Part shown: positions 45,732 through 54,195 of the stretch, one piece after another
How the letters are laid out: the number at the start of each line of letters is the position of its first letter
How positions within the stretch are numbered: position 1 is the first letter of the stretch
DNA from: Micromonospora sp. MW-13
Lineage (GTDB): Bacteria; Actinomycetota; Actinomycetes; Mycobacteriales; Micromonosporaceae
Reading direction: 5' to 3'
Length of the DNA: 64,000 nt
Assembly (NCBI RefSeq): GCF_003434305.1
Contig: NZ_QKKX01000074.1
Location: 1-64,000 of the forward strand
Notes under the pieces: generated by a model
The model's database searches: none
What the model saw: only the letters and a program-made list of their open reading frames with translations
Told to the model about the DNA's origin: nothing
Translations under genes and position numbers: made by a program

Positions 45732-46859
45732 ATGCGTTTCGTCGACGAGTACCGCGACGCGGACAAGGCCCAGGCGTTGGCCACCCAGATCGCCGCGTTG
45801 TGCGAGCCGGGACGGCAGTACAAGTTCATGGAGGTCTGCGGCGGCCACACGCACACCATCTACAAGCACGGAATCGAGGACTACCTGCCGGAGAGCGTCT
45901 CGCTGGTGCACGGTCCGGGCTGCCCGGTCTGCGTCATCCCGATGGGCCGGGTGGACGACGCCATCGCCATCGCCAACGAGCCGGGCGTCATCATGACCGC
46001 GTTCGGCGACATGATGCGGGTCCCGGGTGGGAGCGGCTCGTTCCTGGACGCCAAGGCGGCCGGTGCGGACATCCGAATGGTGTACTCGCCGCTGGACGCG
46101 CTGAAGATCGCGCGGACCAACCCGGACCGCAAGGTGGTCTTCATGGCGATCGGGTTCGAGACCACCTCGCCGTCGACCGCCATGACCGTGCTGCGGGCGG
46201 CCGCCGAGGGCATCAGGAACTTCTCGGTCTTCTGCAACCACGTCACGATCCTTCCGGCGATCAAGGCGATCCTCGACTCACCGGACCTGCGTCTCGACGG
46301 CTTCCTCGGGCCGGGGCACGTCTCCACCGTCATCGGCTGCCGGCCGTACGAGTTCATCGCCCGGGACTACGGCAAGCCGCTGGTGTGCGCCGGGTTCGAA
46401 CCGTTGGATCTGCTGCAGTCGGTCCACCTGCTGCTCAAGCAGCTCGCCGACGGGCGCTGCGAGGTGGAGAACCAGTACACCCGGGTGGTGCCGTGGGACG
46501 GCAACCTGCGGGCGTTGGAGGCGATCGGCCAGGTCATGCAGCTACGACCGTACTTCGAGTGGCGTGGCCTCGGCTTCATCTCACACTCCGCCCTGCGGAT
46601 GCGGGACGAGTACGCGGCGTACGACGCCGAGCGGCTCTTCGACGTACCCGGGGTGCGGGTGGCGGACCCGAAGGCCTGCCAGTGCGGCGAAGTCCTCAAG
46701 GGGGTGCTCAAGCCCTGGGAGTGCAAGGTGTTCGGCACCGCGTGCACACCGGAGACGCCCATCGGCACGTGCATGGTCTCCTCGGAGGGCGCGTGCGCGG
46801 CTTACTACAACTTCGGCCGCTTCACGAGGCAGCGGCTCGCGGAGGCGACGAGGGTATGA
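45732..46859 (+). CDS. hypD: Hydrogenase maturation protein HypD
   Basis: A 375-residue iron-sulfur protein on which the Fe(CN)2CO group is assembled. Conserved motifs are seen: FMEVCGGHTHTIYKHG, GPGCPVCVIP, GFETTSPSTA, and the C-terminal cluster ligands in CQCGEVLKG, CKVFGTACTPETPIGTCMVS and GACAAYY. Length is normal. The end overlaps hypE by four bases. Confidence 0.95.
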   Translation: MRFVDEYRDADKAQALATQIAALCEPGRQYKFMEVCGGHTHTIYKHGIEDYLPESVSLVHGPGCPVCVIPMGRVDDAIAIANEPGVIMTAFGDMMRVPGGSGSFLDAKAAGADIRMVYSPLDALKIARTNPDRKVVFMAIGFETTSPSTAMTVLRAAAEGIRNFSVFCNHVTILPAIKAILDSPDLRLDGFLGPGHVSTVIGCRPYEFIARDYGKPLVCAGFEPLDLLQSVHLLLKQLADGRCEVENQYTRVVPWDGNLRALEAIGQVMQLRPYFEWRGLGFISHSALRMRDEYAAYDAERLFDVPGVRVADPKACQCGEVLKGVLKPWECKVFGTACTPETPIGTCMVSSEGACAAYYNFGRFTRQRLAEATRV

Positions 46860-48007
46860 CGACCGAACGCACCGCCGGATGGGCCGAGCGCGCGGTGGCC
46901 GAAGCCGAAGCGACGACCGAGCGTACGCCGGGAATTCTCTCGCCGGAGCAGCAGGTGTTGCAGCGCATCGAACGGGCCCGTCGGCGCGCGCCGAGGATCA
47001 GGGAGAGCCGGATCACGCTCGCGCACGGCGCGGGCGGGAAGGCGACGCACAGCCTGATCGAAGGGCTGTTCGTCGAGGCGTTCCGCAACCCGGCGCTGGA
47101 GGCGCTCGACGACGGCGCGGTGCTCTCCGTGGGCGCCGGCCGGGTGGCCTTCACCACCGACTCGTACGTGGTGTCGCCGCTGTTCTTCCCGGGCGGGGAC
47201 ATCGGCGATCTCGCCGTCAACGGCACCGTCAACGACCTGGCGGTCAGCGGGGCCCGTCCGCTGTATCTGGCGGCCGGGTTCATCCTGGAGGAGGGCTTCC
47301 CCGTCGCCGACCTGCGACGGATCACCGCCTCCATGGCCGCCGCGGCGGAGCACGCCGGGGTCCAGGTGGTCACCGGCGACACGAAGGTGGTGCAACGTGG
47401 CAAGGCCGACGGCTGCTACATCAACACCGCGGGCGTCGGCGTGCTGGAGCGGCCGGTGAGCCTGGGCGCCCCGCACGTCCGCCCCGGTGACGCGGTCGTC
47501 GTCTCCGGGCCGATCGGCGACCACGGCGTGACGATCATGCTCGCCCGGGGCGAGCTCGACATCGCCGCCGACATCGTCTCGGACACCGCGGCGCTGCATG
47601 GGCTGGTGGACACCCTGCTGGACGCGGCTCCCGGGGTGCGACTGCTGCGCGATGCCACCCGGGGCGGCGTGGCGACCATCCTCAACGAGGTGGCGCAGGC
47701 GGCCCAGGTCGCGGTCGTCGTCGACGAATCCTCGGTACCGGTGCGTCCCGCCGTGACCGGCGCGTGCGAGCTGCTCGGCATCGACCCGCTCTACGTGGCG
47801 TGCGAGGGACGCCTGGTGGCCGTGGTGGACGGCACGCAGGCCGAGGCGGCGGTGGCGGCGCTGCGCGGCCACCCGCTCGGTGACGGTGCGGCGGTCATCG
47901 GTCGCGTCGCCGCCGACCCGCCCGGGATGGTGCTGCTCCACACGGCGTTCGGTGGCACCAGGGTGGTCGACATGCTGGTCGGGGACCCGCTCCCCCGCAT
48001 CTGCTGA
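46856..48007 (+). CDS. hypE: Hydrogenase maturation protein HypE, N-terminally extended
   Basis: A 383-residue member of the HypE/PurM family that dehydrates the C-terminal Cys thiocarboxamide to thiocyanate for the CN ligands. The core begins ITLAHGAGGKATHSLIEGLF at about residue 55, contains FTTDSYVVSPLFFPGGDIGD and ends with the required PRIC. About 55 extra residues precede the usual start, rich in Glu, Ala and Arg (AERAVAEAEATTERTPG); the extension has normal codon use. It is convergent with hypF across a hairpin. Confidence 0.95.
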   Translation: MTTERTAGWAERAVAEAEATTERTPGILSPEQQVLQRIERARRRAPRIRESRITLAHGAGGKATHSLIEGLFVEAFRNPALEALDDGAVLSVGAGRVAFTTDSYVVSPLFFPGGDIGDLAVNGTVNDLAVSGARPLYLAAGFILEEGFPVADLRRITASMAAAAEHAGVQVVTGDTKVVQRGKADGCYINTAGVGVLERPVSLGAPHVRPGDAVVVSGPIGDHGVTIMLARGELDIAADIVSDTAALHGLVDTLLDAAPGVRLLRDATRGGVATILNEVAQAAQVAVVVDESSVPVRPAVTGACELLGIDPLYVACEGRLVAVVDGTQAEAAVAALRGHPLGDGAAVIGRVAADPPGMVLLHTAFGGTRVVDMLVGDPLPRIC

Positions 48008-48008
48008 C

Positions 48009-48040
48009 GGCTGTTCCCGCCTCAGCCGGCGGGAACAGCC
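48009..48040. terminator. Bidirectional terminator between hypE and hypF
   Basis: GGCTGTTCCCGCC and its exact complement form a 13-bp stem with a 6-nt loop. It begins 1 bp after the hypE stop, and the loop contains the hypF stop codon (48022-48024), so it can end both transcripts. Confidence 0.75.
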
Positions 48041-50301
48041 CGGGCCGCGGCCACCACGGCCTGGCCGAGGGAGATCCCGCCGTCGTTGGGCGGCACCCGC
48101 GAGTGCACGAGTACCCGGAAGCCGTCCTGCTCCAGCCCGCCCACCACCCGTTCGAGCAGCAGCACGTTCTGGAAGACACCCCCGGAGAGCGCGACCGTGG
48201 CCAGGCCGGTGCTCTCCCGGACGGTGCCGGCCGCCCGTACCACGGCGTCCGCCAGGCCGTGGTGAAAGCGCGCGGCGATCCGGCTGGGATCCACCTTGGC
48301 GAGCAGGTCGTCAACGACACAGCGGACCAGCCCGCGTCCGGCGTCCCGGAGCGGGACCGGACCGGCTGCCTCGACCCGGTAGCCGCCCCGCTCGTCGGGG
48401 TCGGCCCGCTGCTCCAGGGCGATCGCGGCCTGTCCCTCGTACGTGACGCGGTCGTGCAGGCCGAGGATCGCCGAGACGGCGTCGAACAGCCGGCCCGCGC
48501 TGGAGGTACGCGGCGAGTTGGTCCCGGTCCGCGCCAGCCCCACCACCGCGGGCCAGTGCCGCTCGTGGCGGCGCAGAACCGGCAGGTCGGGCACGGCGTC
48601 GCCGTAGATCTCGTCGAGGTAGGCCGCCGCCATCCGCCACGGCTCGTGCACTGCGGCGGCCCCGCCCGGCATCGGCACCGCGCCCAGGTGGCCGACCCGC
48701 TCGAACCCGGTCAGGTCCGCGGCGAGCAGCTCGCCTCCCCAGAGGGTGCCGTCCGGGCCGTACCCGAGACCGTCGAAGGCGACGCCGATCACCGGTCCGG
48801 GGTCGGCGTTGTCGGCCAGGCAGGACGCGATGTGGGCGTGGTGGTGCTGAACGCCGAGCAGCTCGACGTCCTCACGCTGTAGCGCGTACTTCGTGGACAG
48901 GTACTCGGGATGCAGGTCGTGGGCGACGATCTCCGGCCGGACGTCGAAGAGCCGGGTGAAGTGCGCGATCCCGTCGGTGAACGCCCGCAGGGTCTCGTAG
49001 TTCTCCAGGTCGCCGATGTGGTGCGAGACGAACGCACGCCGGCCCTTCGCCACGCAGAACGTGTTCTTCAACTCCGCCCCGCAGGCCAGCACGGGGCGGT
49101 CGAACCGCCACGGGAGGGTGAGCGGCGCGGGCACGTACCCACGGGAGCGTCGTACCGGCAGTTCACGGCCCCGGAACACGCGGACCACCGAGTCATCGGT
49201 CCGGACGTGGATGCGCCGGTCGTGCGTCAGGAACCCGTCGGCGATCCGCGCCAGTCGCCGACGGGCGTCGCCGTCGCGGTGGGCGATCGGTTCGTCGGAG
49301 ACGTTGCCGCTGGTCAGCACGATCGGCATGCCGAGCCGGGCGAGCAGCAGATGGTGCAGCGGGGTGTACGGCAGCATCACGCCCAGCTCGCGGTTTCCCG
49401 GGGCCACCGACGCGGCGACCGGGGCGTCAGCGCGCCGGGGCAACAGCACCACGGGACGGCGGACGCCGGTGAGCACCGGCTCGGCCGCCGGCGCCACGTC
49501 GACCAGGGTGCGCGCCGCCTGCAGGTCGGCCGCCATCAGAGCGAACGGCTTCTCCTCGCGATGCTTGCGGGCACGCAGCGTCGAGACGGTCCGGTCGTGG
49601 TCGGCCCGGGTGGCCAGGTGGTAGCCGCCGAGACCCTTGACCGCGACGATCAGGCCGTCCCGCAGCCACCGTACGGCGGTGTCCAGGGGATCGCCGGACA
49701 GCGGGTCGCCGGCGGCGTCGACGAGCCGGAGGCCGGGACCGCACGCCGGGCAGCACACCGGCTCGGCGTGGAACCGGCGGTCGCCGGGATCGGCGTACTC
49801 GGCGGCGCAGTCGGAGCAGAGCGGGAACTCGGCCATCGTGGTGGTGCGGCGGTCGTACGGCACGTCCTCGACGATGGTGAACCGCGGGCCGCAGTTGGTG
49901 CAGTTCGTGAACGGGTAGCCGTGGCGCCGGTCCGTCGGGGCGGACATCTCCGCGAGGCAGTCCGCGCAGGTGGCGGTGTCCGGGGAGATCAACGCCTCCC
50001 GGCCGGCACCGGTGACGCTGGTGACGATGACGAAGCCGGGTCGGCCGGTCGGCGGGACCGCCTCGGTGGTGAGCCGCTCGACCTGGGCCAGGGTCGGTGC
50101 CCGCCGGCTGAGGTCGGCCACGAAGGCGGCCAGCCGGTCCGCGTCCCCTTCGGCCTCGACGAAGACCCCGGCGGTGTCGTTGCCGACGAACCCGGCCAGG
50201 TCGTACTCGGTGGCCAGCGCGTACACGAACGGCCGGAAGCCGACCCCCTGCACGATGCCCTCGACGCGGACGTGCACCCGGTGCACGCTGGCGAGATCCA
50301 C
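48022..50301 (-). CDS. hypF: Carbamoyltransferase HypF
   Basis: A 759-residue protein that makes the carbamoyl-derived CN precursor from carbamoyl phosphate and passes it to HypE. Domains in order: acylphosphatase-like (RVEGIVQGVGFRPFVYA, residues 8-24), two zinc fingers (CADCLAEM...NCTNCGPRF; CSDCAAEY...CCPACGPG), a YrdC-like domain, and a Kae1-like domain with QHHHAHIASCLAD and GVAFDGLGYGPDG. The GTG start at 50301 lies 8 bp after the stop of the SIS-1 gene in the same operon. Length is normal. Confidence 0.93.
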   Translation of the reverse strand: MDLASVHRVHVRVEGIVQGVGFRPFVYALATEYDLAGFVGNDTAGVFVEAEGDADRLAAFVADLSRRAPTLAQVERLTTEAVPPTGRPGFVIVTSVTGAGREALISPDTATCADCLAEMSAPTDRRHGYPFTNCTNCGPRFTIVEDVPYDRRTTTMAEFPLCSDCAAEYADPGDRRFHAEPVCCPACGPGLRLVDAAGDPLSGDPLDTAVRWLRDGLIVAVKGLGGYHLATRADHDRTVSTLRARKHREEKPFALMAADLQAARTLVDVAPAAEPVLTGVRRPVVLLPRRADAPVAASVAPGNRELGVMLPYTPLHHLLLARLGMPIVLTSGNVSDEPIAHRDGDARRRLARIADGFLTHDRRIHVRTDDSVVRVFRGRELPVRRSRGYVPAPLTLPWRFDRPVLACGAELKNTFCVAKGRRAFVSHHIGDLENYETLRAFTDGIAHFTRLFDVRPEIVAHDLHPEYLSTKYALQREDVELLGVQHHHAHIASCLADNADPGPVIGVAFDGLGYGPDGTLWGGELLAADLTGFERVGHLGAVPMPGGAAAVHEPWRMAAAYLDEIYGDAVPDLPVLRRHERHWPAVVGLARTGTNSPRTSSAGRLFDAVSAILGLHDRVTYEGQAAIALEQRADPDERGGYRVEAAGPVPLRDAGRGLVRCVVDDLLAKVDPSRIAARFHHGLADAVVRAAGTVRESTGLATVALSGGVFQNVLLLERVVGGLEQDGFRVLVHSRVPPNDGGISLGQAVVAAARAVPAG

Positions 50302-50309
50302 GGCAGCCG

Positions 50310-50975
50310 TCAGCGTTCGTCGGCCAGCGCCTGCTGGGTGAGTTCCCAGAGCACGTGGTAGACCGTCGTCTGCGCCTCCTGGACCCGGTGCACCGATGCC
50401 GACGGCACCACGAACAGGTGGTCGACGGCCTCGGACTCCGCCATCCGGCCGCCGTCGTATCCGGCGATCCCGACCGTGACCATGCCCCGCCGGGCCGCCT
50501 CCTCGAACGCCCGCAGGACGTTGTTCGAACCGCCGCTCGTGGACAGCCCCACCGCGATGTCCCCGGCCCGGCCGAACGCCGCCAACTGTCGGGCGAAGAC
50601 CACCTCGAACCCCACGTCGTTGGAGAGCGCCGTGATCAGGGCGACGTCGTGGGTCAGCGAGATGGCCGGCAGCGGGCGGGCGGCCTTCGGCGGGTTCAGG
50701 AACAGCTGCGTGACGTCCTGGGCGTCCGTACTGCTGCCGCCGTTGCCGAACGAGAACAGCGTGCCGCCGGCGCGGAACGCTTCGGCGCACCGGCGGGCGC
50801 AGTCGAGCAAACGCTGCCCGTGCTCGGCGACCAGGGATTCGCGGAGGGCGACGATCTCCGCCGCCTTCTCCGCGGTGGACCTCGCCACCGCGGCGAGCAC
50901 CGCGTCCACGTCGGTCGGCCGGGCGTCGAGGAACGGGTAGAGGGCTCCGATCGCGCCCTCGACCCGGGCGCTCAC
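50310..50975 (-). CDS. SIS-domain phosphosugar isomerase-like protein (GmhA type), SIS-1
   Basis: A 221-residue protein resembling phosphoheptose isomerase GmhA. The sugar-phosphate-binding motifs are intact: FSFGNGGSSTDAQ and GLSTSGGSNNVLRAF. The GTG start overlaps the stop of the second hypC gene (GTGA). It lies between hypF and hypC2, and a related gene lies on the other side of hypC2. Heptose biosynthesis genes are absent, so its link is to hydrogenase maturation by context only. The substrate is unknown. Confidence 0.85.
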   Translation of the reverse strand: MSARVEGAIGALYPFLDARPTDVDAVLAAVARSTAEKAAEIVALRESLVAEHGQRLLDCARRCAEAFRAGGTLFSFGNGGSSTDAQDVTQLFLNPPKAARPLPAISLTHDVALITALSNDVGFEVVFARQLAAFGRAGDIAVGLSTSGGSNNVLRAFEEAARRGMVTVGIAGYDGGRMAESEAVDHLFVVPSASVHRVQEAQTTVYHVLWELTQQALADER

Positions 50976-51226
50976 GAGTTCTGCTCCACGACAGCGATGG
51001 CCTCTTTGGCGTGCACCAGCACGACGTCGCCCGGTCCCGCCTCGACGAGAGCCACGCTGACCTTCTCCGGTCCGGCGTCCGTGTCGACCACGGCCAGCCC
51101 GTCGGTCGTCAGTTCGCGTACCCGGACGGCGACCGCCATGTCCGAGCACGTGATGCAGACCCCGTCGTGGCAGTCGGGCCCGGTCCGGGCTGCCTGCTGA
51201 CCGGGCGTAACGGGTCTCGGATTCAC
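50972..51226 (-). CDS. Second HypC/HupF-family chaperone, variant N-terminus
   Basis: An 84-residue protein with a HypC-like beta barrel (VRELTTDGLAVVDTD; GDVVLVHAKEAIAVV). Instead of the usual MCL start it has a longer N-terminus with CHDGVCITCSD, whose Cys residues may bind metal. Its start and stop both overlap SIS genes by four bases, so the three genes form one tight unit. It probably assists transfer of the iron-ligand unit to a partner that differs from that of the main HypC. Confidence 0.8.
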   Translation of the reverse strand: MNPRPVTPGQQAARTGPDCHDGVCITCSDMAVAVRVRELTTDGLAVVDTDAGPEKVSVALVEAGPGDVVLVHAKEAIAVVEQNS

Positions 51227-51849
51227 CGGACCACCGCCGGCTCCAGCAGTCCGGGCTGTTCGAAGAACACATGCACCAGCTCCCACAGGATGTGATAGAT
51301 CGTCACGTGCACCTCCTTGACGATGCACGGGTCGTCGGAGCGGGCGACGACGGCATGGTCGGCGATCGCATCCCGGGCGATGTCACCGCCATCCCCGCCG
51401 AGGAGCCCGACGGTGAGGAGACCGAGGTCGCGGGCCGCCACGAGGCCGCGGCGGACGTTGGCGCACCGGCCGTCGACGGACAGTCCGAGCGCGATGTCCT
51501 CCGGGGCGGCGAGCAGGCGCAGCTGAGCGGCGAACACCTCGTCGAAGCCCGCCGTCCGGGAGATCCCGGTGAGGGTCGCGGCGTCGTTCGTCAGCGAGAT
51601 CGCGGGCAGCGCCCGCTTTCCCACGATGACCGGGTGGACGAACTCCACCACGACGTGCTGGGCATCGGTTGCCGGCCCTCCGTTGCCGAAAACGATCAGC
51701 TTTCCGCCGCGATGGAAGCGTAGAGCCATCTCGTAGCAGGCCTGCGCGATCCGCACGGCGTCGCCGGCGAGGGCCTCCCCCGGCGCCACCCGACGGGCGA
51801 ACGCCCGCTGGACGGCCGGAAACACGGGCGAATGCGATTGGTTCTGCAA
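51223..51849 (-). CDS. SIS-domain protein with altered sugar-phosphate site, SIS-2
   Basis: A 208-residue paralogue of SIS-1. The fold is clear (LIVFGNGGPATDAQHVVVEF; IYHILWELVHVFF), but the phosphate-binding serines are replaced: GNGGSS has become GNGGPA and STSGGS has become SVDGRC. It therefore probably does not isomerise sugar phosphates; it might pair with SIS-1 as a structural or regulatory subunit. It is the first gene of the minus-strand run to hypF. Confidence 0.8.
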   Translation of the reverse strand: MQNQSHSPVFPAVQRAFARRVAPGEALAGDAVRIAQACYEMALRFHRGGKLIVFGNGGPATDAQHVVVEFVHPVIVGKRALPAISLTNDAATLTGISRTAGFDEVFAAQLRLLAAPEDIALGLSVDGRCANVRRGLVAARDLGLLTVGLLGGDGGDIARDAIADHAVVARSDDPCIVKEVHVTIYHILWELVHVFFEQPGLLEPAVVR

Positions 51850-51949
51850 TTGGTTATCCGTTCAGCGTCGGGAAGCGGCATACGGATGAGGCGCGCCCTC
51901 GCGGTCCCGTGAAGGCGTCCGCCGAGCGCTGCAGGCAGGCACTGATGAC

Positions 51950-52089
51950 CTGATCGAGTTGCGGCCAGGCGAGCGACGCGCCATCGCCTTGAGGCGCTCG
52001 ATCAGGTCGTAGTCGTGACCGGGCAGCTCGAAGATCAGGAGCAGGAGAAACGGATGCAGCAGGCCGCGCAGCTCGCGTCCGGCATGTCA
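51950..52089 (-). pseudogene. PadR-type regulator N-terminal fragment
   Basis: The minus strand encodes GRELRGLLHPFLLLLIFELP followed by GHDYDLIERLKAMA, the first helices of a PadR winged-helix protein. The ATG nearby is out of frame, and the recognition helix and the rest are missing. The remaining sequence of 51850-52315 shows no other gene. Confidence 0.5.
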
Positions 52090-52315
52090 GCCCCCTTCCT
52101 CGGCGGAACGCACTGCTCCCCTGAAGCAAAACATGCCTTTACCTCCCAAAGGTGTCGATTGGCGGATTGGGGGGATCTGAGCCGGACGGTGCTGTCTCGC
52201 TAACGGTGTTTCCGGCGATCTTGGCTAGCAGGTTTCAGCGGCCGGGAAGCGGTCGCGGGCGGGATGCGCCGAGTCTTGGACGGCCTTGGATCTGATGCTG
52301 GTGTGCGGCTGCGGC

Positions 52316-52663
52316 TCAGATGCCGCACGAGGCCGTAGCGCCTCCGCCGGAGAGCAGGTCGCTTCGGGACCAGCCCGACACGCCGGTCGCGCGGTTGTGC
52401 AGGTAGGTCCAGCGGGCGCCGTCGTGCCCGGTCGTCCAGCAGCGGAACGTCGCGGTCTGACCGGGCTGGCCCTGGCCGCGTGAGGTGCAGTCGGAGCCGG
52501 GCCCGGTGCGGATGTTGATGCCGGTCCCGGCGAACGTGCCGTTGACCTGTGGCTCGAAGCTGGCGATCCCCTGCGGGCAGGACGCTTGGGCCGGAGCGGC
52601 GACCGCCAGCACGGCGGCGCTGCCCAACATTACGGCGGCGATCGAAATTCGTGCGAGTCTCAT
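52316..52663 (-). CDS. Small secreted SH3-like protein
   Basis: A 115-residue protein from ATG 52663, with AGCGAGG before it. It has a clear signal peptide (MRLARISIAAVMLGSAAVLA then VAAPAQA) and a mature part of about 88 residues like bacterial SH3 domains (GINIRTGPGSDC; WTYLHNRATGVSGWSRSDLL). Four cysteines may form two disulfides. Such proteins are common in actinomycete secretomes; a cell-wall association is likely. Confidence 0.8.
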   Translation of the reverse strand: MRLARISIAAVMLGSAAVLAVAAPAQASCPQGIASFEPQVNGTFAGTGINIRTGPGSDCTSRGQGQPGQTATFRCWTTGHDGARWTYLHNRATGVSGWSRSDLLSGGGATASCGI

Positions 52664-52809
52664 GCGGACCTCGCTTGACGATGTGACGGAACTTCTGCCC
52701 ACGAGCGCATGATTTCCTTCTCAGTGCTGTCGCCTCGGATAAGCCGACCTCCTGAGACGAGACTGCCCGCCGCATCCACATCTGTCGTTGTGACTGGGTG
52801 CACAGGTGT

Positions 52810-53790
52810 TTAGTCTCCGTGCACGGTCGGGAGCTGCTGGCGAAACTCGGTGGGCGATTGGCCGTAACGGGCGCGGAACGCCTGGCTGAAATGCGCGGCG
52901 CTGGTGAATCCCCACCGGGCGGCGATCGCGTTGATCGTACGGCCGGCGAGCCGGGGTTCGGCGAGGTCGCGGCGGCACCGCTCGAGGCGCTGTACGCGGA
53001 TCCAGCCGGCGACCGTGTGCTCCTCCTGCTGGAACAGCTTGTGGAGGTAGCGCACGGAGATGTGGTGCGCTGCCGCGATCACGTTCGGGGTCAGGTCCGG
53101 ATTACCGAGATGGTCGCGGATGAAGGCGTGGATGCGGGCGGTCAGCGCCCGCTGGCGCGTGTCCGCGGGGACGACCTTCTGGATGTCCAGTGCGTCGGCC
53201 AACGCCGTGATCAGCACGTCGAGCGTCAGGGTGGCCAGACGCGCGGTCTCGGCCGGGGTCAGTTCGTCCATCTGGTCGGCGAGTTGCAGCAGGAAGCGCG
53301 ACGACAACGCGCCGACGCCGCGGGCGCCGGGAATGCGGACGGCGCTCAGTTCACGCAGTTCCTGGGGAGGAAACGGCAGCAGAGCCCGTGGGAAACGCAG
53401 GAGCAGCATCCGGCTCGTCGAATCGTCCGGCCGGAGTTCGGCCACGTACGGACGCGAGGTGTCGTAGAGCACGAGATCCCCGGTGCCGAACTCCGCGCGT
53501 CTGCCGTCCTGCGTCAGCGTGCCGCTGCCACTGACCATGCAGCTCACTTTGAACACTTCCGGGTCGGCCTGCCGGATCAGCCGGGGCGTGCGGCGCACCG
53601 AGTGCGCCATCGTCGTCATCAGGGTCGCCTGCACCGGGCCGAACTCGCTGATGCCGACCCGCGCCTCGAATCCGGTTTCCGCCTGCCGTTCCCGGGCCAG
53701 GTCGTACGGTACCCAGAGCTTCGCGCTGACCTCGCGCCAGAAGGCGAACCGGTCGCCCGGCGAGACGTCGGCAGTGCTGACAACGTCCAT
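52810..53790 (-). CDS. AraC-family transcriptional regulator
   Basis: A 326-residue protein from ATG 53790. The N-terminal 170 residues match the AraC-binding-like domain (PF14525 type: TRMLLLRFPRALLPFP and similar). The C-terminal 100 residues are the double helix-turn-helix (AAHHISVRYLHKLFQQEEHT; NAIAARWGFTSAAHFSQAFR). The target is not obvious: the SH3-like gene is co-directional downstream and the GH39 gene is divergent 405 bp away. That gap contains the LacI-like palindrome and otherwise nothing recognised. Confidence 0.87.
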   Translation of the reverse strand: MDVVSTADVSPGDRFAFWREVSAKLWVPYDLARERQAETGFEARVGISEFGPVQATLMTTMAHSVRRTPRLIRQADPEVFKVSCMVSGSGTLTQDGRRAEFGTGDLVLYDTSRPYVAELRPDDSTSRMLLLRFPRALLPFPPQELRELSAVRIPGARGVGALSSRFLLQLADQMDELTPAETARLATLTLDVLITALADALDIQKVVPADTRQRALTARIHAFIRDHLGNPDLTPNVIAAAHHISVRYLHKLFQQEEHTVAGWIRVQRLERCRRDLAEPRLAGRTINAIAARWGFTSAAHFSQAFRARYGQSPTEFRQQLPTVHGD

Positions 53791-54141
53791 CGACCAACCA
53801 TAGTGACCAACACGGGCGAGCCCATCCAATTAAGCCCGTCCAACGGCCACGTCGAAGGCGCCGAAGCCCCATTCTGCTGGCGGACCGGCGGGCAACCGCC
53901 CAGGGGACCTCACGTATACCGCGCGGTCTGATCAGCGCCACTGCTCGTCGGTGACATCGCTGGGGTACGGCTTTCGATCACCCATGGCCGGCATAACACC
54001 GCTGCCGTCCGACGGTCACGACCCGGATTCACCTTCCTGGCATCGAGGGACCGCTGAACAGCGACTTTCCGGCAATAGACGCCCTGCCGGGGCGGGTAGC
54101 ACGAGTTGCGCGCCGGAGGGAACCGGATCGCACGTCCGACG

Positions 54142-54153
54142 GTAACCGGTTAC
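54142..54153. promoter_or_regulatory. Probable LacI operator upstream of the GH39 gene
   Basis: GTAACCGGTTAC is a perfect 12-bp palindrome 42 bp before the GH39 start. It shares the AACCGGTT core with the palindrome between lacI and the GH35 gene at 62064-62075. Confidence 0.6.
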
Positions 54154-54195
54154 AGTCCTCGAACCGGATCAACCACGACCGCCAGGAGGTACCCG

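Noticed and set aside
48910..50361. 483-codon plus-strand frame opposite hypF
   Set aside because: Shadow frame; hypF is intact and conserved on the minus strand.
50310..51849. SIS genes as lipopolysaccharide heptose isomerases
   Set aside because: No other heptose pathway gene is present, the context is hydrogenase maturation, and one copy lacks the phosphate-binding serines.
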